Of a stretch of 64,000 nucleotides of DNA, positions 46,929-57,283 are shown one piece after another. Numbering within the stretch: position 1 is the stretch's first letter; every line of letters begins with the position of its first letter. The position numbers and the translations under genes are program-made. The DNA lies in NCBI GenBank assembly GCA_022072255.1, contig JAJVHZ010000001.1, positions 83,656 through 147,655 on the forward strand, written 5' to 3'. The DNA comes from Gammaproteobacteria bacterium. Lineage in GTDB: Bacteria; Pseudomonadota; Gammaproteobacteria; JAJPIJ01. The notes beneath the pieces were generated by a model. That model had not been told where the DNA came from and did no database searches. It saw only the letters and a list, made by a program, of their open reading frames with translations.

Positions 46929-48230
46929 GTGGCCGCTCCGCTGCAATCAGTCCGTGGCATGAATGACGTGCTGCCGTCGGAAACCCCTCTCTGGCAGTGG
47001 GTCGAGCGCGAGATCCGGGAGGTGCTGGAGAGCTACGGCTACAGTGAAATACGGCTGCCGATCGTGGAGCCGACGGTGCTCTTCGAACGCGGAATCGGCG
47101 ATGCCACCGATATCGTGGAAAAGGAGATGTATACCTTTGCCGATCGCAATGGTGATTCCCTCACGCTGCGGCCGGAGGGTACTGCAGGGTGCGTGCGCGC
47201 GGGCCTGCAGCATGGCCTGTTCTACAATCAGACGCAGCGCTTGTGGTACGCCGGCCCCATGTTTCGCCATGAGCGCCCACAGAAGGGCCGTTACCGCCAA
47301 TTCCATCAGGTCGGGGTGGAGGCCGTCGGCCTGACGGGACCGGACATCGACGCCGAGCTCGTTTTCATGATCGCGCGTCTCTGGCGTCGATTCGGCGTGC
47401 GTGACGTTCAGCTGCAGCTGAATTCCCTCGGCAACCCGGAGGCCCGGCAGCGCTTTCGCGGTGCGCTCGTCGCCTATTTCACCGCGCATGCCGACGCATT
47501 GGACGAGGACAGCCGACGCCGCCTGCACACGAATCCCCTGCGCATCCTCGACAGCAAGAATCCGAGCATGCAGGACCTGATCGCCGGCGCGCCGCCGTTT
47601 TTCGATCATATCGACAAAGAGTCGGCCGAGCATTTCGCGGCACTGCGCGAGATACTCGAGCTCGCCGGCATCGATTACGTGGTGAATCCCAGGCTGGTGC
47701 GCGGGCTGGATTACTATACGAAGACGGTGTTCGAATGGGTCACCGATCGCCTCGGGGCGCAGGGCACTGTCTGCGCCGGAGGCCGTTATGACGGCCTTAT
47801 CGAGCAATCCGGCGGCAGGCCGACTCCGGCGGTCGGGTTTGCCCTGGGTCTGGAGCGGTTGATGGCGCTGGTGCAGGACGATGACGTCCGGCCGTCCGGC
47901 GCGACGGCACCAGACCTGTACCTCATGCCGCTGGACCAGACATGTGTTGCAGCCGCCATGGAACTCGCCGAGTCTCTAAGGGACGAAGTAGAGGGACTGA
48001 AGGTGCTGACGCATTGCGGCGGCGGCAGCGTAAAATCGCAGTTGAAGCGCGCAGACCAGAGTCGCGCCCGCTGGGGTCTTCTCCTCGGAACCGAGGAGCT
48101 GGCGGGCGGGACAGTCTCGATCAAGCCATTGCGCGGCGAGGGCGCACAGCGTACCGTCACGCGCGCCGAGGCCGCGGATTGGCTGAGAAACGCCCTGGCC
48201 GCCGGGCATCGGGCACCCGGCGGCTCCTGA
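46929..48230 (+). CDS. hisS: Histidyl-tRNA synthetase (GTG start)
   Basis: [61 protein letters not shown]. Confidence 0.98.
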   Translation: MAAPLQSVRGMNDVLPSETPLWQWVEREIREVLESYGYSEIRLPIVEPTVLFERGIGDATDIVEKEMYTFADRNGDSLTLRPEGTAGCVRAGLQHGLFYNQTQRLWYAGPMFRHERPQKGRYRQFHQVGVEAVGLTGPDIDAELVFMIARLWRRFGVRDVQLQLNSLGNPEARQRFRGALVAYFTAHADALDEDSRRRLHTNPLRILDSKNPSMQDLIAGAPPFFDHIDKESAEHFAALREILELAGIDYVVNPRLVRGLDYYTKTVFEWVTDRLGAQGTVCAGGRYDGLIEQSGGRPTPAVGFALGLERLMALVQDDDVRPSGATAPDLYLMPLDQTCVAAAMELAESLRDEVEGLKVLTHCGGGSVKSQLKRADQSRARWGLLLGTEELAGGTVSIKPLRGEGAQRTVTRAEAADWLRNALAAGHRAPGGS

Positions 48231-48334
48231 ACGGACCTCGTTTGCCGATCTCGCGCCGCGGGTGTCGCACCTGGCGGCGATGCTTATAATGCGCCGCTTT
48301 TGGCCCCGCAAGTAGTCACAACTGGAGAGCAGTC

Positions 48335-49009
48335 GTGGTCGATTACGCCAACGAGCAGGAACAGGTCGAGGCCATAAAGAAATGGCTACGCGAGAACGGG
48401 GCGCCGATCATCGTCGGCCTGGCGCTGGGTATCGGCGCAATCGGCGGCTGGCGATACTGGCAGGCACAGGAACGAGCACGTAACGAGCTCGCATCGGCAT
48501 TGTTCACGCGGGTGGTGACGGCGTCGCGGGCGCAGCAACCGGCCCAGGCGGAGAAGGCGGCGCAACAGATAATCTCGGACTATAGCGGAACGACCTACGC
48601 CTCGTTCGCCGCCCTCATGCTGGCGAAGCTGGCCGTGGAAAAGCAGGACCTGCCGACCGCCACCCGGCATCTCAACTGGGTACTGGAGCACAGCAGCGAC
48701 GAAGGTCTGCAGCGCCTCGCAAAGATGCGTCTGGCGCGGGTGGCACTAGCGCAGGGCAAGCCCGCGGAGGCATGGGCGCAACTCGAGAAGCTCGCCGCAT
48801 CGCCTCCGTCTGCAGCCCTGGCCGAGTTGCGCGGAGACATCCTGCTGGCCCAGGGCAAGCGCGACGAGGCGGGCAAGCAGTACCTCGAGGCCTTTGCGAA
48901 TTCGGAGCCCGATCAACAGTCGGACCAGACGAGTGGTCTGGCGCTGAAACTCGACAGCCTCGGGATCATGCCACCACCGCCACAAACTGCAACAGTCATC
49001 AACCCATGA
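48335..49009 (+). CDS. yfgM: YfgM-like TPR membrane protein (GTG start)
   Basis: EQVEAIKKWLRENGAPIIVGLALGIGAIGGWRYWQ; hisS-yfgM-bamB order. Confidence 0.92.
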   Translation: MVDYANEQEQVEAIKKWLRENGAPIIVGLALGIGAIGGWRYWQAQERARNELASALFTRVVTASRAQQPAQAEKAAQQIISDYSGTTYASFAALMLAKLAVEKQDLPTATRHLNWVLEHSSDEGLQRLAKMRLARVALAQGKPAEAWAQLEKLAASPPSAALAELRGDILLAQGKRDEAGKQYLEAFANSEPDQQSDQTSGLALKLDSLGIMPPPPQTATVINP

Positions 49010-50208
49010 ATATCAGGCATCCCCTCCTGGTCGCAGCCTGCGCCGTCGCCATGTCGGGAATTTCCGGCTGCAGCACGACGAGCAAGTGGGGAGAAGGAGT
49101 TTCCAAGAGCGTCTCCAACTGGATGGGCGGCGAGAGCAACGCCACGCCGCCGACTCCGCTGGTGGAGTTTGCACCCACGGTCACGGTGAAAGAGGGCTGG
49201 TCGACGCGACTGGGCAAGGGTACTGATGAGCAGTTCCTGAAGCTCGTTCCGGTCGTGCTCGGCGACCGGCTCTATACGGCGGAGCGCCGCGGGCGCGTGG
49301 CGGCATACGACGCGGCCACGGGCAAGATCTACTGGGAGCAGGACACCGATGAGAAGATCTCCGGCGGCCCCGGCGTCGGCGAGGGATTGGTGCTCGTCGG
49401 CACGAGCGAGGGCGAGGTAATCGCGCTCAGCGAGGCCGATGGCAGGCTGGTGTGGCGCACCGCCGTGTCCAGTGAAGTACTGGCGCCGCCGCGCGCTTCG
49501 CAGGGTGTGGTGGTGGCACACACTGGCGACGGCAGCATCACGGGCCTGGACGCCGCGAGCGGCAAACGCCTGTGGAGCTACGAGCGCAGCGCGCCGACCC
49601 TTACGCTGCGCGGCAGCAGCGCGCCGCTCATCGCCGATGATCTGGTGATCGCCGGCTTCGACAATGGTCGGTTGGCGGCGCTCGACCTGAAGTCAGGCAA
49701 GCTCGCGTGGGAGGCCGTGATCGCGGTGAGCACCGGCCGCTCGGATCTCGAACGCATGGTGGACATCGATGGCGAACCGATACGGGTCGGCGACACCATT
49801 TACGTGGCGACCTTTCAGGGGCGCGTCGCGGCGGTTTCGCTCATCAGCGGCGAGGTGCGGTGGGCAAGGGATTTTTCCTCCTACGCCGGTATCGCTGTGG
49901 ACGACAGCTATCTGTATCTCACCGACGCGGAAGGCGTGATCTGGGCCTTCGATCGGGAGTCCGGCACGGCGGTGTGGAAGCAGGACAAGCTGCTTGCGCG
50001 CGAACCTACGGCACCGGGTCTGGTGGGGGACTACCTCGTCGTCGGTGATCTGGAGGGCTATCTGCACTGGATCAACAGGGCCGATGGCCAATTCGCCGCG
50101 CGTGCGAGAGTCGACGAATCCCGCCTGATCGCGGCACCGGTGGTGGAGGGCGGTATGTTGTATGCGTATTCGACGGAAGGTACTCTGGCGGCCTTTCTCA
50201 CTCAGTGA
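49006..50208 (+). CDS. bamB: Outer-membrane assembly lipoprotein BamB
   Basis: Lipobox ISGCST; PQQ-type beta-propeller repeats (AYDAATGKIYWEQD, ALDLKSGKLAWEA). Confidence 0.95.
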   Translation: MNIRHPLLVAACAVAMSGISGCSTTSKWGEGVSKSVSNWMGGESNATPPTPLVEFAPTVTVKEGWSTRLGKGTDEQFLKLVPVVLGDRLYTAERRGRVAAYDAATGKIYWEQDTDEKISGGPGVGEGLVLVGTSEGEVIALSEADGRLVWRTAVSSEVLAPPRASQGVVVAHTGDGSITGLDAASGKRLWSYERSAPTLTLRGSSAPLIADDLVIAGFDNGRLAALDLKSGKLAWEAVIAVSTGRSDLERMVDIDGEPIRVGDTIYVATFQGRVAAVSLISGEVRWARDFSSYAGIAVDDSYLYLTDAEGVIWAFDRESGTAVWKQDKLLAREPTAPGLVGDYLVVGDLEGYLHWINRADGQFAARARVDESRLIAAPVVEGGMLYAYSTEGTLAAFLTQ

Positions 50209-50238
50209 TCGCGGTGGCGCGGCGCGTGGACAGCCAAG

Positions 50239-51630
50239 ATGAAACCCGTCGTCGCGATCGTCGGCCGACCGAATGTCGGCAAGTCCACCCTCTTTAACCA
50301 GCTCACGCGCACTCGCGACGCCCTCGTCGCGGAGGTGGCCGGCCTGACGCGCGACCGCCAGTTCGGTCACGGGCAGATCGGCGATCGTCCGTACTGGGTC
50401 GTCGATACCGGAGGAATCAATCTCGACGAGGAGGTGCTCTCGCGGCGCGTGACCGAGAACGCCTTGCGTGCCGCGCGCGAGGCCGATGCCATCCTCTTCG
50501 TTGTCGACGCGCGTTCCGGTCTGACGACCCAGGACGAGGAGATTGCCGAGGGCCTGCGGCGGCTCGAGCCCCGCGTGCACCTCGTAGTGAACAAGACCGA
50601 GGCGCTGAACGACGAAGTCGCAGTGAGCGAGTTCCATTCCCTCGGGCTGGGCGAACCCTCACCCGTCTCGAGCGCGCACGGCATCGGTCTGTACGAGCTG
50701 ATGAGCCGGGTACTCGCCAGTCTTCCGGGGGCAGAGGAGCCGGAATCCGAACCGGAACGCCACCCTCGCATCGCCGTCCTTGGCCGTCCGAACGTCGGCA
50801 AGTCGACGCTCGTCAACCGTATGCTCGGCGAGGAACGCATGCTCACCTACGACATGCCGGGGACGACGCGCGACGCCGTCGCCGTTCCGTTCGTACGCGA
50901 TGGCAAACCCTACACCCTCATCGACACCGCCGGCGTCCGGCGACGCGCGCGGGTGGAGCGCGGGATAGAGCGCTTCAGCGTCATCAAGACCCTGCAGGCC
51001 ATCGAGGAGGCGAACGTCGTCATCGTGGTGATCGATGCCCGCGAGGGGGTCACCGAGCAGGATGCCAGTCTCATCGGCGAGGTGCTGAAGGCCGGGCGCG
51101 CCATGGTGGTCGCGGTCAATAAATGGGACGGAATGACCGGGGAGCAGCGCGATCAGGTGCGCGCCGGCATCGATCGCCGCCTCGATTTCGTCGACTTCGC
51201 GCGCATCCATTTCATCTCGGCGCTGCACGGCAGCGGGGTCGGCAATCTCTTCGAGTCCATCGACCGCGCCTACGCCTCCGCATTCGTCAACCCGCCGACC
51301 TCGCAATTGACGCAGATACTGGAGTACCTGCTGGAAGCGCATCAGCCGCCGCTGATCGGGGGTCGCCGGATCAAGCTGCGTTACGCGCATCTGGGGGGGC
51401 AGAATCCGCCGCGCATAGTCATCCACGGCAACCAGACCGATGCCGTTCCCGGGTCCTACAGGCGCTACCTGGACAAAGGATTCCGCGAGGCGCTGGAGAT
51501 AGAGGGCACACCGCTGCTATTGGAGTTCCGAACCGGGGAGAACCCGTACAAGAACAAGCGCGCCCAGCTCACCCCGCGCCAGGTCAGCAAGCGTCGCCGC
51601 CTCATGCGTCACGTGAAAAAGCAACGCTGA
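50239..51630 (+). CDS. der: Ribosome biogenesis GTPase Der (EngA)
   Basis: Two G domains: [21 protein letters not shown] and [23 protein letters not shown]-like C-terminus. Confidence 0.98.
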   Translation: MKPVVAIVGRPNVGKSTLFNQLTRTRDALVAEVAGLTRDRQFGHGQIGDRPYWVVDTGGINLDEEVLSRRVTENALRAAREADAILFVVDARSGLTTQDEEIAEGLRRLEPRVHLVVNKTEALNDEVAVSEFHSLGLGEPSPVSSAHGIGLYELMSRVLASLPGAEEPESEPERHPRIAVLGRPNVGKSTLVNRMLGEERMLTYDMPGTTRDAVAVPFVRDGKPYTLIDTAGVRRRARVERGIERFSVIKTLQAIEEANVVIVVIDAREGVTEQDASLIGEVLKAGRAMVVAVNKWDGMTGEQRDQVRAGIDRRLDFVDFARIHFISALHGSGVGNLFESIDRAYASAFVNPPTSQLTQILEYLLEAHQPPLIGGRRIKLRYAHLGGQNPPRIVIHGNQTDAVPGSYRRYLDKGFREALEIEGTPLLLEFRTGENPYKNKRAQLTPRQVSKRRRLMRHVKKQR

Positions 51631-51661
51631 GCCCGATGACGCCGCCGGGCGAGCAGCGCGC

Positions 51662-52438
51662 TCAGGAGCCTGGCGAGACCTCGCGCCAGCCGTAGCCGGC
51701 GTCCTGGTCGGCGACGCCTACCCAGTCTGCGCGGCAATTCAACGCCGCCGCTGCGGCAGCGCGCACCAGCTCGGCGTCGTTGTTCTGCTGGCTGAGATGC
51801 AGCGCGACGAGATGCTGCAGCCGCCGGGTGTCGATCTCCCGCAGCAGCGCCGCGGATTGGGCGTTGCTGAGATGGCCGAGGTCACTCCCAATGCGCTGTT
51901 TCAGGGAGGCGGGATATGGGCCGCGGCGCAGCATCTCCTCGTCGTGATTGAACTCCAGCAGGAGGGCGCTGAGTCCCGACAGCATGCGGCAGATGTGGGG
52001 AGTGATGCGGCCGACATCGGTGAGCAGGCCGACGCGGCATTGGCCGTCGGAGAAGACAAACTGGACTGGTTCGCTGGCATCGTGGGGGACCGCGATCGGC
52101 TCTATGAGCAGGTCGCCGATCGCGAAGCTGTCGTGGCTGGAGAACACGCATGTCCGCGGCACGTCCCCCAGCGCGCCTGCGGCGGCCCGCCGGGTTCCGG
52201 CCGTCGACCACACCTCTACTCCATAGCGTCGCGCAAGCGGCCCCACACCGCCGATGTGGTCGTCGTGCTCGTGGGTAACGAGGATTGCATCGATGTCATC
52301 GGGGCGAAGACCCGCGCGCGCCAGCCGCGCGGCAGCCTCGCGCACCGAAAAGCCGCAGTCGACCAGGACGGTGGTCGAGCCGGCCGTGACAATCGTGGCG
52401 TTGCCCCGGCTGCCGCTGCCCAAGGAGGCGAAACGCAC
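51662..52438 (-). CDS. MBL-fold metallo-hydrolase (YycJ/WalJ-like), GTG start inferred
   Basis: RFASLGSGSRGNATIVTAGSTTVLVDCGFSVREAAARLARAGL...ILVTHEHDDHIGGVGPLARRYG (HxHxDH). The 643-aa ORF in the track is this gene plus antisense-like read-through over bamC. Confidence 0.88.
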   Translation of the reverse strand: MRFASLGSGSRGNATIVTAGSTTVLVDCGFSVREAAARLARAGLRPDDIDAILVTHEHDDHIGGVGPLARRYGVEVWSTAGTRRAAAGALGDVPRTCVFSSHDSFAIGDLLIEPIAVPHDASEPVQFVFSDGQCRVGLLTDVGRITPHICRMLSGLSALLLEFNHDEEMLRRGPYPASLKQRIGSDLGHLSNAQSAALLREIDTRRLQHLVALHLSQQNNDAELVRAAAAAALNCRADWVGVADQDAGYGWREVSPGS

Positions 52439-52449
52439 GGCCGCGCGCG

Positions 52450-53511
52450 TTACCGGGTTGCCTTGTTGAGTTCGCCCTTCAACTGACTGAGGAGCGCGCC
52501 AGCGGCCTCGCTCTTGTCCCAGTCTCCGTCCTCGTCGAGTACGACGATCTCGGTCTTCGTGCCCACGCCCGTCAGGCTCAATTGATATTCCTTCTCGCCG
52601 CCCTTCCAGAACGCGAGCTTCGACAGCACGCCCTTCTTTTCGGCGGGCGCCGCCTGGAAATTCACGGTGTATGTGCCCTTGCCCTTGTCGGAGCCGGTGA
52701 CCTTGAGGCCCGCCCCGGCGAGGGCCTCGCCCGTGCGCGACCACGCCTCGGCGAACTCGACCGGATAGGAAAGGTAGAACTTTCCATCCCCGGAGTTCAC
52801 GATCTCGGCCATCGGGGCCGAGGTGTCTTCGCCCGCGGTGGCGTAATCGCCGGAGGAGCCAGTGTCGCTGCTGGCACGCTCGCCGCCGGCGCTGGCACCG
52901 AGGTATTCCTGCAGCGCGGCGACGATGCGGTCGCGCGCACCGGTATCCGTTCGCCGCTTCCACGACAGGCCTTCGCCGTCCGGCCGCATCTCCTCGCCTT
53001 CGTGGGAGACGTAGAGCGTGGTGCTGCCGCTGCCTTCGCCAGTCTCGGCGAAGATCTTGTACTTGTCGCGGACGAGATTGTCCTGGTCCTCGCGCCACGT
53101 CGTCTCCTGCACGCCGTACTCGGCGTCGTCCAGGTCGAGCTCGAATCCTTTCTCGCTCCAGAACGCATGCAGCTTGTCCCAGACCTCGCTGGTGGACCCC
53201 GGCACAACGAGCACCTTCTCGCCCGAGAGGGCCTCGATGGCATTCTCGGCCAGGCCTTCTTCCTCGCGGGCCTTCTTGCGCGCGGCCACGCGCTCCTGAT
53301 ATGTCGAGAAGCTCGCACCTTCCTCGTCGGGCACCGCCATCTTGTCGTTGATGCCCTCCGTCGAAAGGTCCGGTGGCACCTCGAGGTCGGGCAGCGTCTG
53401 ACTCTTCTTGTACTCCGATCGCTTGTCCGGCAGCACCTCGTCGAGCTTGGGCATGTAGCGGCAGCCCGCCACCAGGATGGCGGCCATCAATATCAGGACA
53501 TAACGGACCAT
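52450..53511 (-). CDS. bamC: Outer-membrane assembly lipoprotein BamC
   Basis: LIAVLVAGCRYMP-type lipobox (ILVAGCRYMPKLDEVLPDKRSEYKKSQTLPDLEVPPDLS); upstream neighbour dapA. Confidence 0.93.
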   Translation of the reverse strand: MVRYVLILMAAILVAGCRYMPKLDEVLPDKRSEYKKSQTLPDLEVPPDLSTEGINDKMAVPDEEGASFSTYQERVAARKKAREEEGLAENAIEALSGEKVLVVPGSTSEVWDKLHAFWSEKGFELDLDDAEYGVQETTWREDQDNLVRDKYKIFAETGEGSGSTTLYVSHEGEEMRPDGEGLSWKRRTDTGARDRIVAALQEYLGASAGGERASSDTGSSGDYATAGEDTSAPMAEIVNSGDGKFYLSYPVEFAEAWSRTGEALAGAGLKVTGSDKGKGTYTVNFQAAPAEKKGVLSKLAFWKGGEKEYQLSLTGVGTKTEIVVLDEDGDWDKSEAAGALLSQLKGELNKATR

Positions 53512-53611
53512 ACGAAAACCCTTTTGCTGTTACGAATGCGAGGCTGGTGGCTGCGGTTCGGCGGCTTCCCGGGTCCTGACCGCGCTGGCTCAATGCCGAA
53601 CCTTACGCGAT

Positions 53612-54505
53612 TCAGACCCGTGTTGCACCCGCCTGTTCCATCGCGGCGCGCACGCGCGCGTGGCAGGCTTCCGACAGCCAGGTGAGCGGCAGGCGTATGC
53701 CAGCCTGAATGAGTCCCATCTGGTTCAGGGCCCATTTGCAGGGGATGGGATTGGCCTCGCAGAACAGTTCCTTGTGCAGCCCCGCCAGGCGGCCATCGAT
53801 GGCGCGCGCCGCGTCGCGTTCGCCGCGTGTGGCGAGCGCGCAGAGCTCGTGCATCAGTCGCGGCGCGACGTTCGCGGTCACCGAGATGGCGCCGTGGCCG
53901 CCGTTGAACATGAAACCCATCGCCGTCGCATCGTCACCGGTGAAGAGCAGAAACTTCTCGCCGCACAGCGTGCGCAGACGCTCGACCCGGGCAAGGTCTC
54001 CCGTCGCTTCCTTGATGCCGATGATGTTGTCGATCCTGGCGAGTCGGGCAGCGGTCTCCGGCTGCATGTCGCAGGCGGTCCGGCCGGGCACGTTGTACAG
54101 GAACTGGGGGATGGCAACCGCCTCGGCCACCGCCCTGTGATGCAGGTACAGGCCTTCCTGTGTCGGCTTGTTGTAGTACGGCGTCACCAGCAGGCAGGCG
54201 TCGGCGCCGGCGGCCTTCGCCGCCTGCGTCAGCTCGATGGCTTCGGTGGTCGAATTGGCGCCGGTACCCGCGATGATCGGAATGCGCTTGTTGACGACGG
54301 CGATGACCCGGCGGATGACCGCCACGTGCTCCTCCATGTTCAGTGTGGCCGATTCGCCGGTGGTACCGACCGCCACGATTGCGTCGGTCCCGTTCTCGAT
54401 GTGCCACTCGATCAGACGATCCAGCGCCGGCCAGTCCACCGGCGTGTCGGGCCTGACACCCGGCTGCATCGGCGTCACGATGGCAACCATACTTCCTTGA
54501 AACAT
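53612..54505 (-). CDS. dapA: 4-hydroxy-tetrahydrodipicolinate synthase
   Basis: MFQGSMVAIVTPMQPG; IVAVGTTGESATLNMEEH; VTPYYNKPTQEGLYLHH; YNVPGRTACDM; IKEATGDL. Confidence 0.97.
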   Translation of the reverse strand: MFQGSMVAIVTPMQPGVRPDTPVDWPALDRLIEWHIENGTDAIVAVGTTGESATLNMEEHVAVIRRVIAVVNKRIPIIAGTGANSTTEAIELTQAAKAAGADACLLVTPYYNKPTQEGLYLHHRAVAEAVAIPQFLYNVPGRTACDMQPETAARLARIDNIIGIKEATGDLARVERLRTLCGEKFLLFTGDDATAMGFMFNGGHGAISVTANVAPRLMHELCALATRGERDAARAIDGRLAGLHKELFCEANPIPCKWALNQMGLIQAGIRLPLTWLSEACHARVRAAMEQAGATRV

Positions 54506-54694
54506 TGGGGTTTTATCCGCGGATGACAATGTGGGCCGGTATGGTACTTAGCCTAACCGGTGAACACAAGAACGTTGACGTGGGTGCCTGCGGCGCGGGC
54601 ATGCCGGACGCGCCGCGTGGCAGCGGGTGGTTGGCCCGCGGCCGAGGCCGGGGACGGTGGTGTGACGCGGGCCGGGGAGGCCGGGACCTGGCGA

Positions 54695-55195
54695 TCAGGC
54701 CCGCTGCGGCCCCTCTTCGTTTCCGACCGGCAGGGCCCGGATCGGGATGATGCGCACCGTGCGTGCGCTGTAGGACGGACAGCTATACTGGGTGATCTCG
54801 CTGGCGCTCAGGGGGTAGTCCCCGCAGGGCAGCAGGGACCAGAAGCGCGTATTGTAGATCTCGCAACGGGAGCGGCCTGCCTCGTCGTAACGCAGGAAGA
54901 TGCAGGCCTTCTCCAGGCAGCACTGCCCGCAATGGGTGCAGGCGCCGCTCACCATTTCCCTCGTCTCGGTCGCATCGTCGCCGCTTGCCAGCCAGCGCTC
55001 CACCGCCCGTCGGATCGGTTGACCGCGTCCCAACCCGCGCACGTGGCGGACCGACGCGCGCAGACTGCGCGGGTAATGGCTCAGGTAATCCCCGTTCCTG
55101 GCGATGATCGCCGCCGCCACGGGCCCAACCGGAAGCAGCAGCCACATCGCACTCCGGATCACGAGATCGATGAGGCGGGCAAGGAACCGGGTCAC
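54695..55195 (-). CDS. Cysteine-cluster (YkgJ-like, putative Fe/Zn-binding) protein, GTG start inferred
   Basis: MTRFLARLIDLVIRSAMWLLLPVGPVAAAI... then CTHCGQCCLEKACIFLRYDEAGRSRCEIYNTRFWSLLPCGDYPLSASEITQYSCPSYS: many conserved-looking Cys. Confidence 0.65.
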   Translation of the reverse strand: MTRFLARLIDLVIRSAMWLLLPVGPVAAAIIARNGDYLSHYPRSLRASVRHVRGLGRGQPIRRAVERWLASGDDATETREMVSGACTHCGQCCLEKACIFLRYDEAGRSRCEIYNTRFWSLLPCGDYPLSASEITQYSCPSYSARTVRIIPIRALPVGNEEGPQRA

Positions 55196-55429
55196 GATTG
55201 AAGGCCTCTGCGCATGTACTCGTCGATGCCGGGGCCGGTGGCAACCCCGCCCTCCCGTTGGCGTGATATGGGCGGTAAAGATAGCCGCAGCCGCTGTCCC
55301 GTTCAAACGATCGCGACTCGCCGGGGAATGCCCCGGTCCTCCCGCCCGGAAATTCCAGGAAGCTTTACTTTACTAAACAATGAGATTAAATTACATCTAT
55401 AACATATCGTTTCATAAGGGTTATATCCT

Positions 55430-56041
55430 ATGAGGAAATGGTACCTGATGGGTCTCGTCGGCCCCATGACCCTGGGTGGACATCCGGCCTGGGCGGGCGA
55501 GGGGCCAGGCTTTTACGCCGGTGGCAGCGTCGGCCTGTCCCATTACGAGGACGAGGGCGATGACATCGAGGCGGATTTCCGCGCGGCCGGTTTCACGGCC
55601 GACGTGGACAGCGAGACGGAGGATCTCGGCTGGAAGATCTTCGGCGGCTACCGTTTCACGCCCTACTTCGGCGCCGAACTGGCCTACGTCGATCTTGGCG
55701 AGGAAAGCGTGGATGTCGATCTCGGCCCATTGCTGGGGACGTTCACCGCCACCAACAGCATCAGCGGCGCGAGCGTGGCCGGTACGGCCGGCTATCCGGT
55801 GCTGCCGAACGCGTACGTGTTCGGCAAGCTGGGAGGCTTCATCTGGGATTCCAGCGCCGAGGGCAGCCCGGTCGGGCTCGGGGACGACGACAACGGTGTC
55901 AATCTCACGTTCGGCATCGGCGGGACCTACCAACTCGTCGAGCACGTGAAGGTGCGCGCCGAATGGGAACGATTCCAGGGGCTGGGAGACAATGACACCG
56001 ACGTGGACCTGTTCACCGGCGGAATTCAGTACGACTTCTGA
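55430..56041 (+). CDS. Outer-membrane beta-barrel protein (OmpA/OmpX-like barrel)
   Basis: Signal-peptide-like N-terminus, GPGFYAGGSVGLSHYEDEG..., alternating amphipathic strands, C-terminal GGIQYDF ending in Phe. Confidence 0.8.
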   Translation: MRKWYLMGLVGPMTLGGHPAWAGEGPGFYAGGSVGLSHYEDEGDDIEADFRAAGFTADVDSETEDLGWKIFGGYRFTPYFGAELAYVDLGEESVDVDLGPLLGTFTATNSISGASVAGTAGYPVLPNAYVFGKLGGFIWDSSAEGSPVGLGDDDNGVNLTFGIGGTYQLVEHVKVRAEWERFQGLGDNDTDVDLFTGGIQYDF

Positions 56042-56069
56042 TTTCGGTTTGTTGTAGGCTGAGACATTC

Positions 56070-56094
56070 GCCCCGCTGATGCGGGGCTTTTTTT
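56070..56094 (+). terminator. Rho-independent terminator
   Basis: GCCCCGC-TGAT-GCGGGGC followed by seven T, 29 bp after the barrel gene. Confidence 0.9.
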
Positions 56095-56218
56095 CCCCTC
56101 CGGTCCCGTTTGCGGAGGCTTGAGGGGGCCCCTCGAACCGGGCACAATGCCCGGCAAAAGAAATCATGACGCCTCCCGCGGGGATCCGACCATCCGTCCG
56201 GCTGTACCCATTGCCTTG

Positions 56219-56746
56219 ATGCAGAACTTCCTCGTCGTCGCCGCCGTTGGCCCGAGCAAGCCCGGGCTGCTCGATGCCATCACCAAGATTGTGCGCGATT
56301 GCGGCGGCAACGTCGCGGACAGCCGCATGACCATGCTCGGCTGCGAGTTCTCGCTCATCATGCTCGTGTCCGGAACGTGGGATGTCGTGGCCAAGATCGA
56401 GTCCGCCCTGCCGCGCCTGCAGGAGAGCACCGGTCTGGTCCTCGCCACCAAACGCACCGAGCCGCACAAGAGTTCCACGAACCTCGTGCCGTACGCGGTG
56501 GAGGTCGTCTCCTACGATCATCCCGGTGTGGTCTACGAGATTGCCAGCTTCTTCACGGCGCGCAACATCGGCATCGAGGACATGTATACGAGCGGTTACG
56601 CGGCGACGCACACCGGCGCGCCGATGTTCTCGCTGCACATGACCATCGCGGTGCCCAGCAACACCTCCATCGCCGGGTTGCGGGGAGAGTTCATGGAGTT
56701 CTGCGACAGGCTGAATCTCGACTCGATCATGGAGCCGGTGAAATAG
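56219..56746 (+). CDS. gcvR: GcvR-like ACT-domain regulator
   Basis: Two ACT-like domains: VVAAVGPSKPGLLDAITKIVRDCGGNVADSRMTMLGCEFSLIMLV and VVSYDHPGVVYEIASFFTARNIGIEDMYT; upstream of bcp. Confidence 0.85.
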   Translation: MQNFLVVAAVGPSKPGLLDAITKIVRDCGGNVADSRMTMLGCEFSLIMLVSGTWDVVAKIESALPRLQESTGLVLATKRTEPHKSSTNLVPYAVEVVSYDHPGVVYEIASFFTARNIGIEDMYTSGYAATHTGAPMFSLHMTIAVPSNTSIAGLRGEFMEFCDRLNLDSIMEPVK

Positions 56747-56765
56747 GCGCTGGCGGGCAGGTAAG

Positions 56766-57233
56766 ATGAGCACGGTCGCCCTAGGCAGGAAGATCCCGTC
56801 GTTCACCGCGGCATCGACGGGCGGCAGGAAGGTGAAATCCGCGGAGCTGAAGGGCAGCAACCTGGTGCTTTATTTCTACCCGAAGGACGACACGCCGGGC
56901 TGCACCACCGAGGGCCAGGCCTTCCGGGATCATCACGCCGCGTTCCGGAAACTGAATACCGTGATCCTCGGCGTATCGCGCGACAGCCTCGCTGCCCACG
57001 ACAGGTTCAAGACCAGGCACTGCTTCCCTTTCGAGTTGCTTTCCGACGAAGACGAGCGGCTCTGTTCGATGTTCGGCGTCATCAGGGAGAAGAACATGTA
57101 CGGCAGGAAGGTGCTGGGGATCGAGCGCAGCACGTTTCTCATCGACGCAGACGGCGTGTTGCGCCGGGAGTGGCGCAAGGTGAAGGTTGGCGGGCATGCC
57201 GAGGAGGTCCTCGCGGCGGCGAGGGAGCTCTGA
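56766..57233 (+). CDS. bcp: Thioredoxin-dependent peroxiredoxin (Bcp/PrxQ)
   Basis: LVLYFYPKDDTPGCTTEGQAFRD; GVSRDSLAAHDRFKTRHCFPFELLSDED. Confidence 0.93.
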   Translation: MSTVALGRKIPSFTAASTGGRKVKSAELKGSNLVLYFYPKDDTPGCTTEGQAFRDHHAAFRKLNTVILGVSRDSLAAHDRFKTRHCFPFELLSDEDERLCSMFGVIREKNMYGRKVLGIERSTFLIDADGVLRREWRKVKVGGHAEEVLAAAREL

Positions 57234-57283
57234 GCCCGTCTTTCCGTTACCGCGGGATCCGCCGAAAATCCGAACGAGGACTG

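Noticed and set aside
51662-53593. 643-aa apparent fusion ORF on the minus strand
   Set aside because: The N-terminal part is an out-of-frame reading of bamC; the real MBL gene most likely starts at GTG 52438, 11 bp after the bamC stop.
54505-54750. 81-aa plus-strand ORF upstream of dapA
   Set aside because: Gly/Arg-rich, no recognisable family, overlaps the 3' end of the Cys-cluster gene on the other strand.
55321-55336. CCGGGG-AATG-CCCCGG hairpin as a terminator
   Set aside because: Short stem with no T-tract on either side; may be incidental in GC-rich DNA.
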